This document shows, piece by piece, positions 7,689 to 14,762 of a stretch of DNA of 47,761 bases. The translations under genes were made by a program, and so were the position numbers. Source of the DNA: Balneolaceae bacterium UBA3186 (GTDB lineage: Bacteria; Bacteroidota; Rhodothermia; Balneolales; Balneolaceae); contig DEXK01000010.1 of the NCBI GenBank assembly GCA_002364085.1, positions 1 through 47,761 on the forward strand. The letters are read 5' to 3'. A model generated the notes under the pieces. It made no database searches and was not told where the DNA came from. It was given only the letters and a program-made list of their open reading frames with translations. The first letter of the stretch is position 1; the number at the start of each line of letters is the position of its first letter.

Positions 7689-8315
7689 ATGTTTAAGAAA
7701 TTAATTTTTACAGGGCTGTTTTTAAGCTTTGCTTCGCTAACTTTTGCACAAGACAAGAAAATGGAAAAAAAACTTGAGAAAGCGACTTTTGGCGCCGGGT
7801 GTTTTTGGTGCGTGGAAGCCGTTTATGAATTAGTTGAAGGTGTTGAATACGTAGAATCGGGTTATTCAGGTGGACATGTTGAAGACCCTTCGTACAAACA
7901 AGTAGTAAGAGGAAATACCGGTCATGTGGAAGTGGCCAGAGTTCATTATGATCCTTCGGTAATTTCTTACGAACAACTATTGGAAATTCACTGGCATTCT
8001 CATGATCCAACTACTTTAAACAGACAGGGAAATGATGTTGGTGAGCACTACCGTTCTGTTATCTTTTTCCATAATGAAGAACAGAAAAGAATAGCTGAAG
8101 CTTCATTAATGAAAACAGACAAGTCTGGTTTATGGGATGATCCGATTGTGACTACCATAGAGCCCCTCAAGAACTATTATGTAGCGGAAAACTATCACCA
8201 GAATTATTTCGAGAACAATCCTAATGCAGGGTATTGCTCTTATGTAATTGCTCCGAAGATCAAGAAATTCAAAAAAGAGTTTAAACATTTATTGAAGAAG
8301 ACTTCTTCCGATTAA
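7689..8315 (+). CDS. msrA: Exported peptide-methionine (S)-S-oxide reductase MsrA
   Basis: Reduces methionine-S-sulfoxide in proteins. From the ATG at 7689 the product is 208 aa with a signal peptide (MFKKLIFTGLFLSFASLTFA-QDKK), so it acts outside the cytoplasm; a TTG at 7677 would only add four residues. The catalytic motif is GCFWC with nucleophile C38. Conserved YSGG, GHVEVARVHYDP, HDPTTLNRQGNDVGEHYRS and the C-terminal NAGYC recycling cysteine are all present. C41, where many MsrA have Gly, is an extra cysteine. No msrB is adjacent or fused. The gene is divergent from GH97 across a 160-bp gap. Confidence 0.95.
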   Translation: MFKKLIFTGLFLSFASLTFAQDKKMEKKLEKATFGAGCFWCVEAVYELVEGVEYVESGYSGGHVEDPSYKQVVRGNTGHVEVARVHYDPSVISYEQLLEIHWHSHDPTTLNRQGNDVGEHYRSVIFFHNEEQKRIAEASLMKTDKSGLWDDPIVTTIEPLKNYYVAENYHQNYFENNPNAGYCSYVIAPKIKKFKKEFKHLLKKTSSD

Positions 8316-8412
8316 TTATTTCTTTGATCACGGTCTTATTGGACGAACGGCTCAAGGCCGTATAACCAATCTTTAAGTTCTTTTCTATAGAGGCGAGCTT
8401 TTTGTGAGCAAT

Positions 8413-8442
8413 AAAAAAGCCCTCCGAAACTCGAAGGGCTTT
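8413..8442 (-). terminator. Intrinsic terminator for mdh
   Basis: AAGCCCT (8417-8423) pairs with AGGGCTT (8435-8441), with inner CGA/TCG. Read leftward the stem is followed by a T-run (the A-run at 8413-8418), placing it correctly as the terminator of the minus-strand mdh, 38 bp beyond its stop. It may also act weakly on msrA. Confidence 0.8.
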
Positions 8443-8479
8443 ATAAATGCAAGTAGTGAAGACCTTAGTCCTCGTTTGT

Positions 8480-9436
8480 TTACTTATTCATTAGTTTTTT
8501 AAAGTCGTTGAGTGTGCCACGCACAGCATCAGCCGACTGATGCATAAGATCGGTTTCTTCTTTGGTTAATTCAACTTCAATTACTTCTTTGATTCCGCCT
8601 TTACCTAATTTCACTGGAACGCCAATGTAAAGATCGTCTACACCGTACTGACCATCAATGTGAGCGCAAACCGGGAAAATTCGGTTTTGATCAAGTAAAA
8701 TTGCTTCAACCATTTGAGCAGCAGCAGCACCGGGAGCATACCAAGCAGATGTTCCCATCAAACCAACGATCTCACCACCGCCTTTTTTAGCACGGTTTAC
8801 AATTTCTTCCAGTCTTTCATCAGAAATGAAGTGTGTAATTGGCATTCCGGCAAGCGTAGTAAATCTTGGAAGTGGAACCATAGTGTCACCATGACCACCC
8901 ATTAACAATGCTTGAATGTCTTTAGGAGAAACGTCCAGTTCTTCAGCGATGAATGCGCGGTAACGAGCTGTGTCTAAGATTCCTGCCATTCCCATTACTT
9001 TCTCGTAAGGAAGTCCGGAAGCATCTTTTGCAACCTGTACCATTACATCCAGCGGGTTTGAAACCACAATAATGATCGTATCAGGAGAGTGCTTCACCAA
9101 TTGCTCAGTTACGCTTCTAACAATATTTGCGTTGATCTCTAAAAGATCGTCACGGCTCATTCCCGGTCTTCTCGGAACACCGGCTGTAATCACACAAACA
9201 TCAGAATTTGCAGTATCTGCATAGTCTGTAGTTCCTTTAACTCGTGTATCGAACAAATGAATCGGTGAAGCTTCCCACTGATCTAACGCTCTACCTTTTG
9301 AAGGATAAAATGTTTTGTCGTCTTCTTTACGTTCAAGATCAACGGCGATTACTTCTTTTGCGAAGTCTCTTTGAGCCACGCTTAATGCTACGGTTGAACC
9401 TACATTTCCGCCTGCTCCTACAACTGTTACTTTCAT
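8480..9436 (-). CDS. mdh: Malate dehydrogenase (LDH-like, NAD-dependent)
   Basis: Interconverts malate and oxaloacetate in the TCA cycle in the cytoplasm. 318 aa, normal for the LDH-like MDH of Chlorobium and Bacteroidetes. The Rossmann loop is GAGGNVG (7-13), and D33 (AVD) indicates NAD rather than NADP. The substrate loop VPRRPGMSRDDLL holds R89, the malate-specifying arginine, and R95. SNPLD contains N127; LDTARYR has the catalytic Asp and R158; GGHGDTMVPLP carries the catalytic His182. It is monocistronic, with its own terminator downstream and an AT-rich promoter gap of about 120 bp upstream. Confidence 0.98.
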   Translation of the reverse strand: MKVTVVGAGGNVGSTVALSVAQRDFAKEVIAVDLERKEDDKTFYPSKGRALDQWEASPIHLFDTRVKGTTDYADTANSDVCVITAGVPRRPGMSRDDLLEINANIVRSVTEQLVKHSPDTIIIVVSNPLDVMVQVAKDASGLPYEKVMGMAGILDTARYRAFIAEELDVSPKDIQALLMGGHGDTMVPLPRFTTLAGMPITHFISDERLEEIVNRAKKGGGEIVGLMGTSAWYAPGAAAAQMVEAILLDQNRIFPVCAHIDGQYGVDDLYIGVPVKLGKGGIKEVIEVELTKEETDLMHQSADAVRGTLNDFKKLMNK

Positions 9437-9493
9437 TAGATTATTTGTTTGTGATTAAGTTTTAAAAGAATCCCTTTCAGTTTCTAAAATTAT

Positions 9494-9567
9494 GAATTAT
9501 AAATGATGAATGTTGAATTAATTCGATTTCAAAAAATCATAATTCAGCATTCAATATTCTTAATTTC
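9494..9567. repeat. Imperfect inverted repeat between nadK and mdh
   Basis: The left arm (about 9494-9520) ends GAATGTTGAATTA. The right arm (9540-9567) begins TAATTCAGCATTC, its reverse complement with one mismatch, and similarity continues outward. The arms are about 27 bp around a 19-nt loop. The right arm runs into the last codons of nadK. The TAATTCA/TGAATTA composition is of a type common in Bacteroidota intergenic repeats. Confidence 0.55.
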
Positions 9568-10429
9568 TTCTCGAGTCTTTTCCCCACATCAATTTATTCC
9601 GGAGTGTTTCAAAGTAATTCTGTCCGGGTAATTTGATCAGGTTAAATGCTAAATCAGATGTTGTGATCTCCACTTCAAGTGGCAGCGTTTCAATTCTACA
9701 GTTTACTCCATCGTAAGAAAAAGAAACATCGCTTTCCTGCTTTTCCACTTTAACCTTAAGAATTTTATCGGATCTTACAACAAGAGGTCGTGTAGTTAAT
9801 GTGTGAGGATTGATTGGGGTTACCAACATTACGCCTGACCCGGGAACTACTATAGGACCTCCGGAGGATAAATTATACGCCGTTGATCCTGTAGAAGAAG
9901 AAACGATCAATCCATCTGCCCAGTACGTATTGATCAAGCTACCATCATATTCCGCTGTAATGTTGATCATTGAAGTAGAATCTTTTCTTGTGAACAAATA
10001 TTCATTCAACGCAAAAAATTCGTTGCCATTATTATCAACAGCTTTCAGGAAATGGCGTTTGTCTATTGTGTAATTTCCGCTTTTTACTGCATCAAGTGCA
10101 TTATTAAGGTCTTCAGCTTTTGTATCTGTCATAAACCCAAGTCTACCCGCATTTACTCCGAGTATAGGTTTTGCTGAACGAGATGAAATCCTAGCTGTAT
10201 ATAGAATGGTGCCGTCGCCACCTATAACTACTACAATATCACTTTGTTTAATTGCAGTTTCATCAGAGTCCGTTTCTTCGATTACAGTTGGACTCTGAAC
10301 ACCGGTAAGAGTGCATGTTTTTTCTGAAACTAAAAGTGAAACCTCATTCTGTTCCGCCCACTTAATCATTGCTTCCAGTACAGCTTTTACTTCAAACTTA
10401 TTTGGATTGGCTACAACTGCAAATTTCAT
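9560..10429 (-). CDS. nadK: NAD kinase
   Basis: Phosphorylates NAD+ to NADP+ using ATP or inorganic polyphosphate in the cytoplasm. 289 aa, typical. The catalytic loop is GGDGT (70-74), followed by NAGRLGFM (93-100), the NEY motif (142-144) and the NAD-binding glycine-rich stretch ADGLIVSSSTGSTAYNLSSG (171-190). It is the last gene of the ddl / solute-binding protein / nadK operon, its ATG beginning one nucleotide after the TGA of the upstream gene. The 3' end lies in an inverted repeat that may shape the mRNA end. Confidence 0.98.
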   Translation of the reverse strand: MKFAVVANPNKFEVKAVLEAMIKWAEQNEVSLLVSEKTCTLTGVQSPTVIEETDSDETAIKQSDIVVVIGGDGTILYTARISSRSAKPILGVNAGRLGFMTDTKAEDLNNALDAVKSGNYTIDKRHFLKAVDNNGNEFFALNEYLFTRKDSTSMINITAEYDGSLINTYWADGLIVSSSTGSTAYNLSSGGPIVVPGSGVMLVTPINPHTLTTRPLVVRSDKILKVKVEKQESDVSFSYDGVNCRIETLPLEVEITTSDLAFNLIKLPGQNYFETLRNKLMWGKDSRRN

Positions 10430-10430
10430 G

Positions 10431-11861
10431 TCAGTTTGATTTAGTTATAGTCGAACCATCGAAAGATATATTCCATGGATAATGGGAAACTTTAATGCCT
10501 GTTACTCCTTCTTTCGTTAAAATCAGAACAGGCTTCTTCCAAACGATGGTTTGTCGCGCAGATGGAAAGTATTTGGTTGAAAAAGTAACTTCATCAGTTA
10601 TTGCATAAGATGAATTCATAACAACTGTTGCTCTATTGCCTGCAAGCTTTTTTGCTATTGCATCCGTTAAATAAACTTCTGCAGGGTTATCTGTAAATGC
10701 AATATGAACATTTTGCTTTTCCAGGCTATCAACAGAACTCCGCGGATCCTTGATAATCACTTCTCCTAATGCTCTATCAAAATTCAAAAAATCTTTCTTT
10801 TGCGATCTTAAAAAAGTTTCAACATTGTTGCTTTCTGATTGCGGGTTATAGTAAAAATTTACTTCACTTTTTACCGATGAATCATACAAGTTAAACGCAG
10901 ATTGATACATAAAATCCAATTTTCCTGTTGAATCCGTTAGCTGCGTAATTGTTCCCGGGCCTATTTCTATCAAAGCATCCAGATTCCCCTTAGCAAAATC
11001 CTGATATAAGTCCGCTTCTTTTTTACCGTGAGTGATATCAATTCTTGTTGGAACCTCTTGGCTTTGAAAGTAATCGTCGTTTGATGCCAAAATGAGAAGT
11101 TTAGATTTCTGTTGAGCTAAATAATAGCTTCCTGTTCCTATAGGCTTAGTGATTGGCGTTTTATCTGTTGGCAAACTTTCTTTAGGATAAATAGAGGCTA
11201 ACGGATGGGCCAGTTTTTTCAAAAGATCCTTGTCCTTTTTTGAAAGTTGAATGGTAATGGTTGAGTCGTTAGGTGCGGTTATCCCTTCAATAGAATTAAT
11301 TGTGCGGTTCGCAGGGATTTTTATAAATGTCTGTTCTGTGTGAAATGTTTTAAACCCTTTTATAGAAGTAAACATCTCTGCAGCATTGTCGGGCACAAGT
11401 ATGGATGCCATTCTTTCAAAATTCATAATTATGTCTTCGGGAATCACCTTTCTTCCTATTCCACTTGTAAACCTGGAATCGCTGTGATAAAAAACATTAT
11501 CATGAATAGTAAAAGTATAGCGCAAAGAATCTCTGCTTATAGCCCATTTTTTTGCTATTGCTGGTTTTACATTTCCATTCATATCAATTTTAGTCAAACC
11601 ATCATATATCAATGATAATGTTCTGAACTCGCTGTTATTTGTTCCAAATAAAGGGTCCAATGTATGAATCGAGTTTGGCTCACCAATTTTTATTACTGTA
11701 AAGTCGTCTTGAGAAGTAGTTTTCTGTGCAGTTGTCGCATTAGACGGTTTCTCGTCCGGTAATATACCGGCGCTGCCATCAACTATGGTTACTTCTGTGC
11801 TTTTCCCGCAGGAAAGAAGAAGAAGCGCTCCGCACAAAATACTTACGAATTTATATCTCAT
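10431..11861 (-). CDS. ABC-type peptide solute-binding lipoprotein (SBP_bac_5 family)
   Basis: 476 aa with lipobox LLLLSC (Cys18), so a periplasm-facing lipoprotein. A low-complexity linker (about 25-55) precedes the family 5 fold: EPNSIHTLDPLF, EFRTLSLIYDGLTKID, VKPAIAKKWAISRDSLRYTFTIHDNVFYHS and the GTGSYYL strand. It is shorter than a typical OppA (about 540 aa). No permease or ATPase gene is nearby, so it must use components encoded elsewhere or act alone. It is two nucleotides downstream of ddl and one upstream of nadK. The link to ddl suggests, as inference only, binding of cell-wall peptides. Confidence 0.85.
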   Translation of the reverse strand: MRYKFVSILCGALLLLSCGKSTEVTIVDGSAGILPDEKPSNATTAQKTTSQDDFTVIKIGEPNSIHTLDPLFGTNNSEFRTLSLIYDGLTKIDMNGNVKPAIAKKWAISRDSLRYTFTIHDNVFYHSDSRFTSGIGRKVIPEDIIMNFERMASILVPDNAAEMFTSIKGFKTFHTEQTFIKIPANRTINSIEGITAPNDSTITIQLSKKDKDLLKKLAHPLASIYPKESLPTDKTPITKPIGTGSYYLAQQKSKLLILASNDDYFQSQEVPTRIDITHGKKEADLYQDFAKGNLDALIEIGPGTITQLTDSTGKLDFMYQSAFNLYDSSVKSEVNFYYNPQSESNNVETFLRSQKKDFLNFDRALGEVIIKDPRSSVDSLEKQNVHIAFTDNPAEVYLTDAIAKKLAGNRATVVMNSSYAITDEVTFSTKYFPSARQTIVWKKPVLILTKEGVTGIKVSHYPWNISFDGSTITKSN

Positions 11862-11863
11862 TG

Positions 11864-13057
11864 TTATTTTTTTAAACCCTTTAGTCCTTTAATGCCTTTT
11901 GCTGCTTTTTCATTCAAAAGGTTGGTCTCATAACTTTGTACCCGGCCATTCTTTTGCTGATGACTTTTGATCGCAATATCAATTAACTCTTCCATAAGTT
12001 GTCTGAAGGATATGTCTGATTTCTCCCACAGATAGAATGAAAAAGATCCAGGAATAGTATTTATTTCATTGAAATAAACTTTATTTGAATCCTTATTTAC
12101 CAGAAAGTCCAACCTTGCTACACCACCTGCTCCAAAGGTTTTAAAAATATGTATTGACATCTCTCGGATTTCTTCTGTCAACTCAGGAGAAATATCAGCC
12201 GGAATTACTCGATCTGCAGAGGCCATTCCTTTCTCAACTCCTTCTCCGCTTTGATATTTATCTACAAAAGAAAGCGTTTCTGATGACCCTACGGGCTTCT
12301 CACAAACACTTGCTCTACATTCCTCCGCTGTGCCTAAAACAGAACAATTTATTTCCATTAGCGGGTTTACAGCTTCCTCTACCAATAAATGAGCATCGTA
12401 CCTAAAAGCCATTTCAATAGAGTCTATTAATTCTTCTTTAGTGTTTGCTTTTGCAACTCCTATACTGCTTCCCAAACTGCATGGCTTTACAATTAAAGGG
12501 TATCCTATCATTTCGGCTTCTTTGAGAATGGTAGCCTGATCGGTTTCCCAATTTGACTCATAGAAATCCAAACTGTCTGTTACAGGAATGTTATTAGCTA
12601 CACATATCTGTTTTGCTTTTACTTTGTTCATCCCCAAAGATGATGACAACACGTCACTTCCAGTGTAAGGAACGTTATAAAAATCACAGATTCCTTGAAA
12701 TGATCCATTTTCTCCGCCACTTCCGTGAAAGGCACATACAACTGCGTACACAGCAAATGATTTTGGCTTAGAGAATAACCCTGAAGAATCTTGTTGTTTT
12801 AAATGTGTTCGCCCAATTTCATCTTTTACAAAAGCGCATCTAATCGCAACTTCTTCAAGCTTAGAAAGATCTTTATAATTTTCCAGATCAAGTAATGTCT
12901 CTCCAGTTAACCATTTACCTGATTTCGTGATATAAAGTGGAACCAAATTGTAACCAGACCCTTGCATGCTGGAAATAGCTTGCATTGCTGATAAAACAGA
13001 AACCTCATGCTCGGGTGAAACACCACCGAAGGCAATTACCAAATTCTTTGTAGACAT
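11864..13057 (-). CDS. ddl: D-alanine--D-alanine ligase
   Basis: ATP-grasp ligase making D-Ala-D-Ala for peptidoglycan precursors. 397 aa, longer than most Ddl. FGGVSPEHEVSVLSA is at 10-24, HGSGGENG at 111-118, the ATP-binding PLIVKPCSLGSSIGV at 187-201, D317 in VARLDFLV, and NEINTIPGS at 330-338. The C-terminal extra is a basic tail ending KGIKGLKGLKK. It is the first gene of the operon with the solute-binding lipoprotein and nadK, divergent from the DDAH-like gene across 136 bp. The family is sure; the substrate D-Ala (not D-lactate) is inferred. Confidence 0.97.
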   Translation of the reverse strand: MSTKNLVIAFGGVSPEHEVSVLSAMQAISSMQGSGYNLVPLYITKSGKWLTGETLLDLENYKDLSKLEEVAIRCAFVKDEIGRTHLKQQDSSGLFSKPKSFAVYAVVCAFHGSGGENGSFQGICDFYNVPYTGSDVLSSSLGMNKVKAKQICVANNIPVTDSLDFYESNWETDQATILKEAEMIGYPLIVKPCSLGSSIGVAKANTKEELIDSIEMAFRYDAHLLVEEAVNPLMEINCSVLGTAEECRASVCEKPVGSSETLSFVDKYQSGEGVEKGMASADRVIPADISPELTEEIREMSIHIFKTFGAGGVARLDFLVNKDSNKVYFNEINTIPGSFSFYLWEKSDISFRQLMEELIDIAIKSHQQKNGRVQSYETNLLNEKAAKGIKGLKGLKK

Positions 13058-13092
13058 AGAAATAACGAAATTTTATTTATTGGAAAATAGGG

Positions 13093-13119
13093 AATTGTTA
13101 CTGGTTTTCATTAACAATT
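13093..13119. promoter_or_regulatory. Inverted repeat in the ddl / DDAH divergent gap
   Basis: AATTGTTA (13093-13100) and TAACAATT (13112-13119) are exact reverse complements 11 nt apart. They sit midway between the two divergent start codons, where an operator for either gene could lie. AT-rich repeats of this length can arise by chance. Confidence 0.3.
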
Positions 13120-13193
13120 AAACTCCGGGAAATTTGTTCCGATACTAGTTTTTTGTGATCTTTGATGTCCTGCCAAATTTTAAAATAATCAAC

Positions 13194-14090
13194 ATGAAAA
13201 AAGTTATATCAAAAGTTAGTGAATTGGATTTTAACCTATCAGACCTGAAGCCTATGCCGGCACCTAGAAAGGTTTTGCTCGTTAAACCAACCCATTTTGA
13301 TGTAGAATATATTATCAATCCTCACATGAAAGGAAATATTGGTGATATTGATAAAATGGCAGCCCTTGATGAGTGGGAGCACCTTAAAAATGCCTATGAA
13401 GAACTCGGTTTAGAAACACATGTGCTGGATGGAGTGAGGGGATTCCCGGATATGGTTTTTTGTGCCAACCAAAGTCTACCCTTTATTGATGCAAACGGGA
13501 ATAAAAAAGTGTTAATGAGCGTAATGCATGCCAATGAGAGAAAAGGAGAAGTTCCTCATATCCAAAAAGTCTATGAAGAAAGCAGTTATGAGGTTTTTCA
13601 CTTAGACGAAGAAAAGTTTGATGATTTTGAAGGCATGGGAGACGCTCTTTGGCATTATAAACGAGGATTAATTTGGGGTGGCTACGGATTCCGTTCTTCT
13701 GAAGAGGTATACGCTCTTATCTCAGATATATATGACGTTCCCGTTATTAAGCTAGAATTATTAAATGAAAGCTTCTATCATTTAGATACTTGTTTGTGCA
13801 TACTAGATGAAAAAACTGCACTGATCTATCCAAAGGCATTTAACAAAGACGGCCTTGATCTTATCCATGCATTGTTCGAGAATGTAATCGAGGCCTCAAA
13901 ATACGAAGCCGAAGAGCTTTTTGCATGTAACGCTACCAGCCCGGACGGCAAGAATGTGTTCATTCAGCAAGGTTGTACTGACGTAAATCAAAATCTACGT
14001 GACCATGGATTTAAAGTTCATGAGTTTAGTACTTCAGAATATCTAAAAAGTGGCGGAAGTGTTTTCTGCATGAAGATGATGTTGTGGTAG
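13194..14090 (+). CDS. DDAH-like guanidino-group hydrolase (amidinotransferase superfamily)
   Basis: 298 aa from the ATG at 13194; a GTG start at 13155 would add 13 residues and looks less natural. It belongs to the pentein superfamily that includes dimethylarginine dimethylaminohydrolase, arginine deiminase and glycine amidinotransferase. FPDMVFCAN (84-91), EGMGDALWH (146-154), GYGFRSS, the catalytic His196 (YHLDTC) and nucleophile Cys292 (GGSVFCMKM) match the DDAH catalytic set. The likely reaction is hydrolysis of methylated or free arginine to citrulline. It is cytoplasmic and stands alone; its stop is 8 bp before a repeat element. The exact substrate is not decided by sequence. Confidence 0.87.
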   Translation: MKKVISKVSELDFNLSDLKPMPAPRKVLLVKPTHFDVEYIINPHMKGNIGDIDKMAALDEWEHLKNAYEELGLETHVLDGVRGFPDMVFCANQSLPFIDANGNKKVLMSVMHANERKGEVPHIQKVYEESSYEVFHLDEEKFDDFEGMGDALWHYKRGLIWGGYGFRSSEEVYALISDIYDVPVIKLELLNESFYHLDTCLCILDEKTALIYPKAFNKDGLDLIHALFENVIEASKYEAEELFACNATSPDGKNVFIQQGCTDVNQNLRDHGFKVHEFSTSEYLKSGGSVFCMKMMLW

Positions 14091-14098
14091 AGTTCAAG

Positions 14099-14210
14099 CA
14101 GGATTCTAATTGATTTTCAAGATTGGCATGATTTACTTATTTGGTATTGTTTAGCTTGCAATGAACTGGTGTAATCCTGTTCATCTCCAGTAAATCCTTG
14201 ACAATCCTGG
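14099..14210. repeat. Left palindromic array of CAGGATT / AATCCTG units
   Basis: The left arm (14099-14138) has CAGGATT, then GATT units at 9-11 nt steps. After a spacer of about 32 nt, the right arm (14171-14210) has inverted units: GTAATCCTG, a degenerate ATCTCC, AAATCCT and AATCCTGG, about 10 nt apart. The element can fold on itself. It shares GTAATCCTG, AATCCTGG and GATTTACTT with the element at 14587-14703. It ends 5 nt before the ATG of the GxxExxY gene. Confidence 0.75.
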
Positions 14211-14215
14211 CAAAA

Positions 14216-14599
14216 ATGAAGCATAAAGAAATCACTCACCAAATTATTGGCTGTGCGATGAAGGTTCATAGCTCTTTGGGAAATGGCTTCCAAGAAAGCA
14301 TTTATCAAAGATGTCTGGAGATAGAACTCAACAAAACTAGTCTTACTTTTACCAGAGAGTTTACAATGCCAATTATGTATGAAGGAGTTCAGGTAGGTAC
14401 AAGAAGAGTCGATTTTCTGATAGAGAACGAAATTACGGTTGAATTGAAAGCAGTAATAGAACTTGAAGATGTGCACCTTAATCAAGCCAAAAATTATCTC
14501 GAAGCTTATAATGTTGAATCTGTTTTACTTATAAATTTTGGGGCAAAAAGTCTGCAATTCAAGCGGTTGTTTAATAATCAAGCGAAGGATCAGGATTAA
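14216..14599 (+). CDS. GxxExxY protein (PD-(D/E)xK-fold, PF13366)
   Basis: 127 aa from the ATG at 14216 (a TTG at 14198 lies inside the repeat). The family signature GFQESIY (G24, E27, Y30) is followed by a nuclease-like core: D66 in RRVDFLI and E76-x-K78 in VELKA, then NQAKNYLEAY and LLINFGAKSLQFKRLF. These positions fit the PD-(D/E)xK nuclease fold, so DNA cleavage is possible, but no activity is established for the family to my knowledge. The gene is wedged between two palindromic AATCCTG arrays: its start follows the last left unit and its stop codon TAA is formed by a right-hand GGATTAA unit. That arrangement suggests the gene and repeats travel or act together. Confidence 0.9.
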   Translation: MKHKEITHQIIGCAMKVHSSLGNGFQESIYQRCLEIELNKTSLTFTREFTMPIMYEGVQVGTRRVDFLIENEITVELKAVIELEDVHLNQAKNYLEAYNVESVLLINFGAKSLQFKRLFNNQAKDQD

Positions 14600-14703
14600 G
14601 TCAGGATTTACTTGATTAGCAGGATTTTGGTACTGAACTTTTAGCTGATTAATAACCTCGAAAAGTAATCCTGAGAATCCTTTAATCCTTATAAATCCTG
14701 GTC
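14587..14703. repeat. Right palindromic array of CAGGATT / AATCCTG units
   Basis: The left arm has GGAT or GATT units starting at 14587, 14593, 14604, 14613 and 14622. After a spacer of about 40 nt, inverted AATCC units start at 14667, 14676, 14684 and 14694, 8-10 nt apart. Length and organisation match the element at 14099-14210, so the GxxExxY gene lies between two copies. The first units overlap the end of that gene. Confidence 0.78.
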
Positions 14704-14762
14704 CATTTTTTATTTTACACGGCTCTGACTACTTTCATAGAAATAACTAACTAAATTTTGCC

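Noticed and set aside
8330..8375. Terminator for msrA at the ATTGG/CCAAT stem
   Set aside because: The stem (inner ACGGC/GCCGT) is interrupted and no T-run follows, so it is not a convincing intrinsic terminator.
14117..14485. 122-codon minus-strand frame opposite the GxxExxY gene
   Set aside because: It is antisense to a clear family protein and runs through the repeat element; the peptide looks like no protein family.
14099..14703. AATCCTG arrays as a CRISPR
   Set aside because: Units are only 5-9 nt with 8-11 nt steps, degenerate and in inverted orientation; there are no spacers of 25-40 nt and no cas genes.
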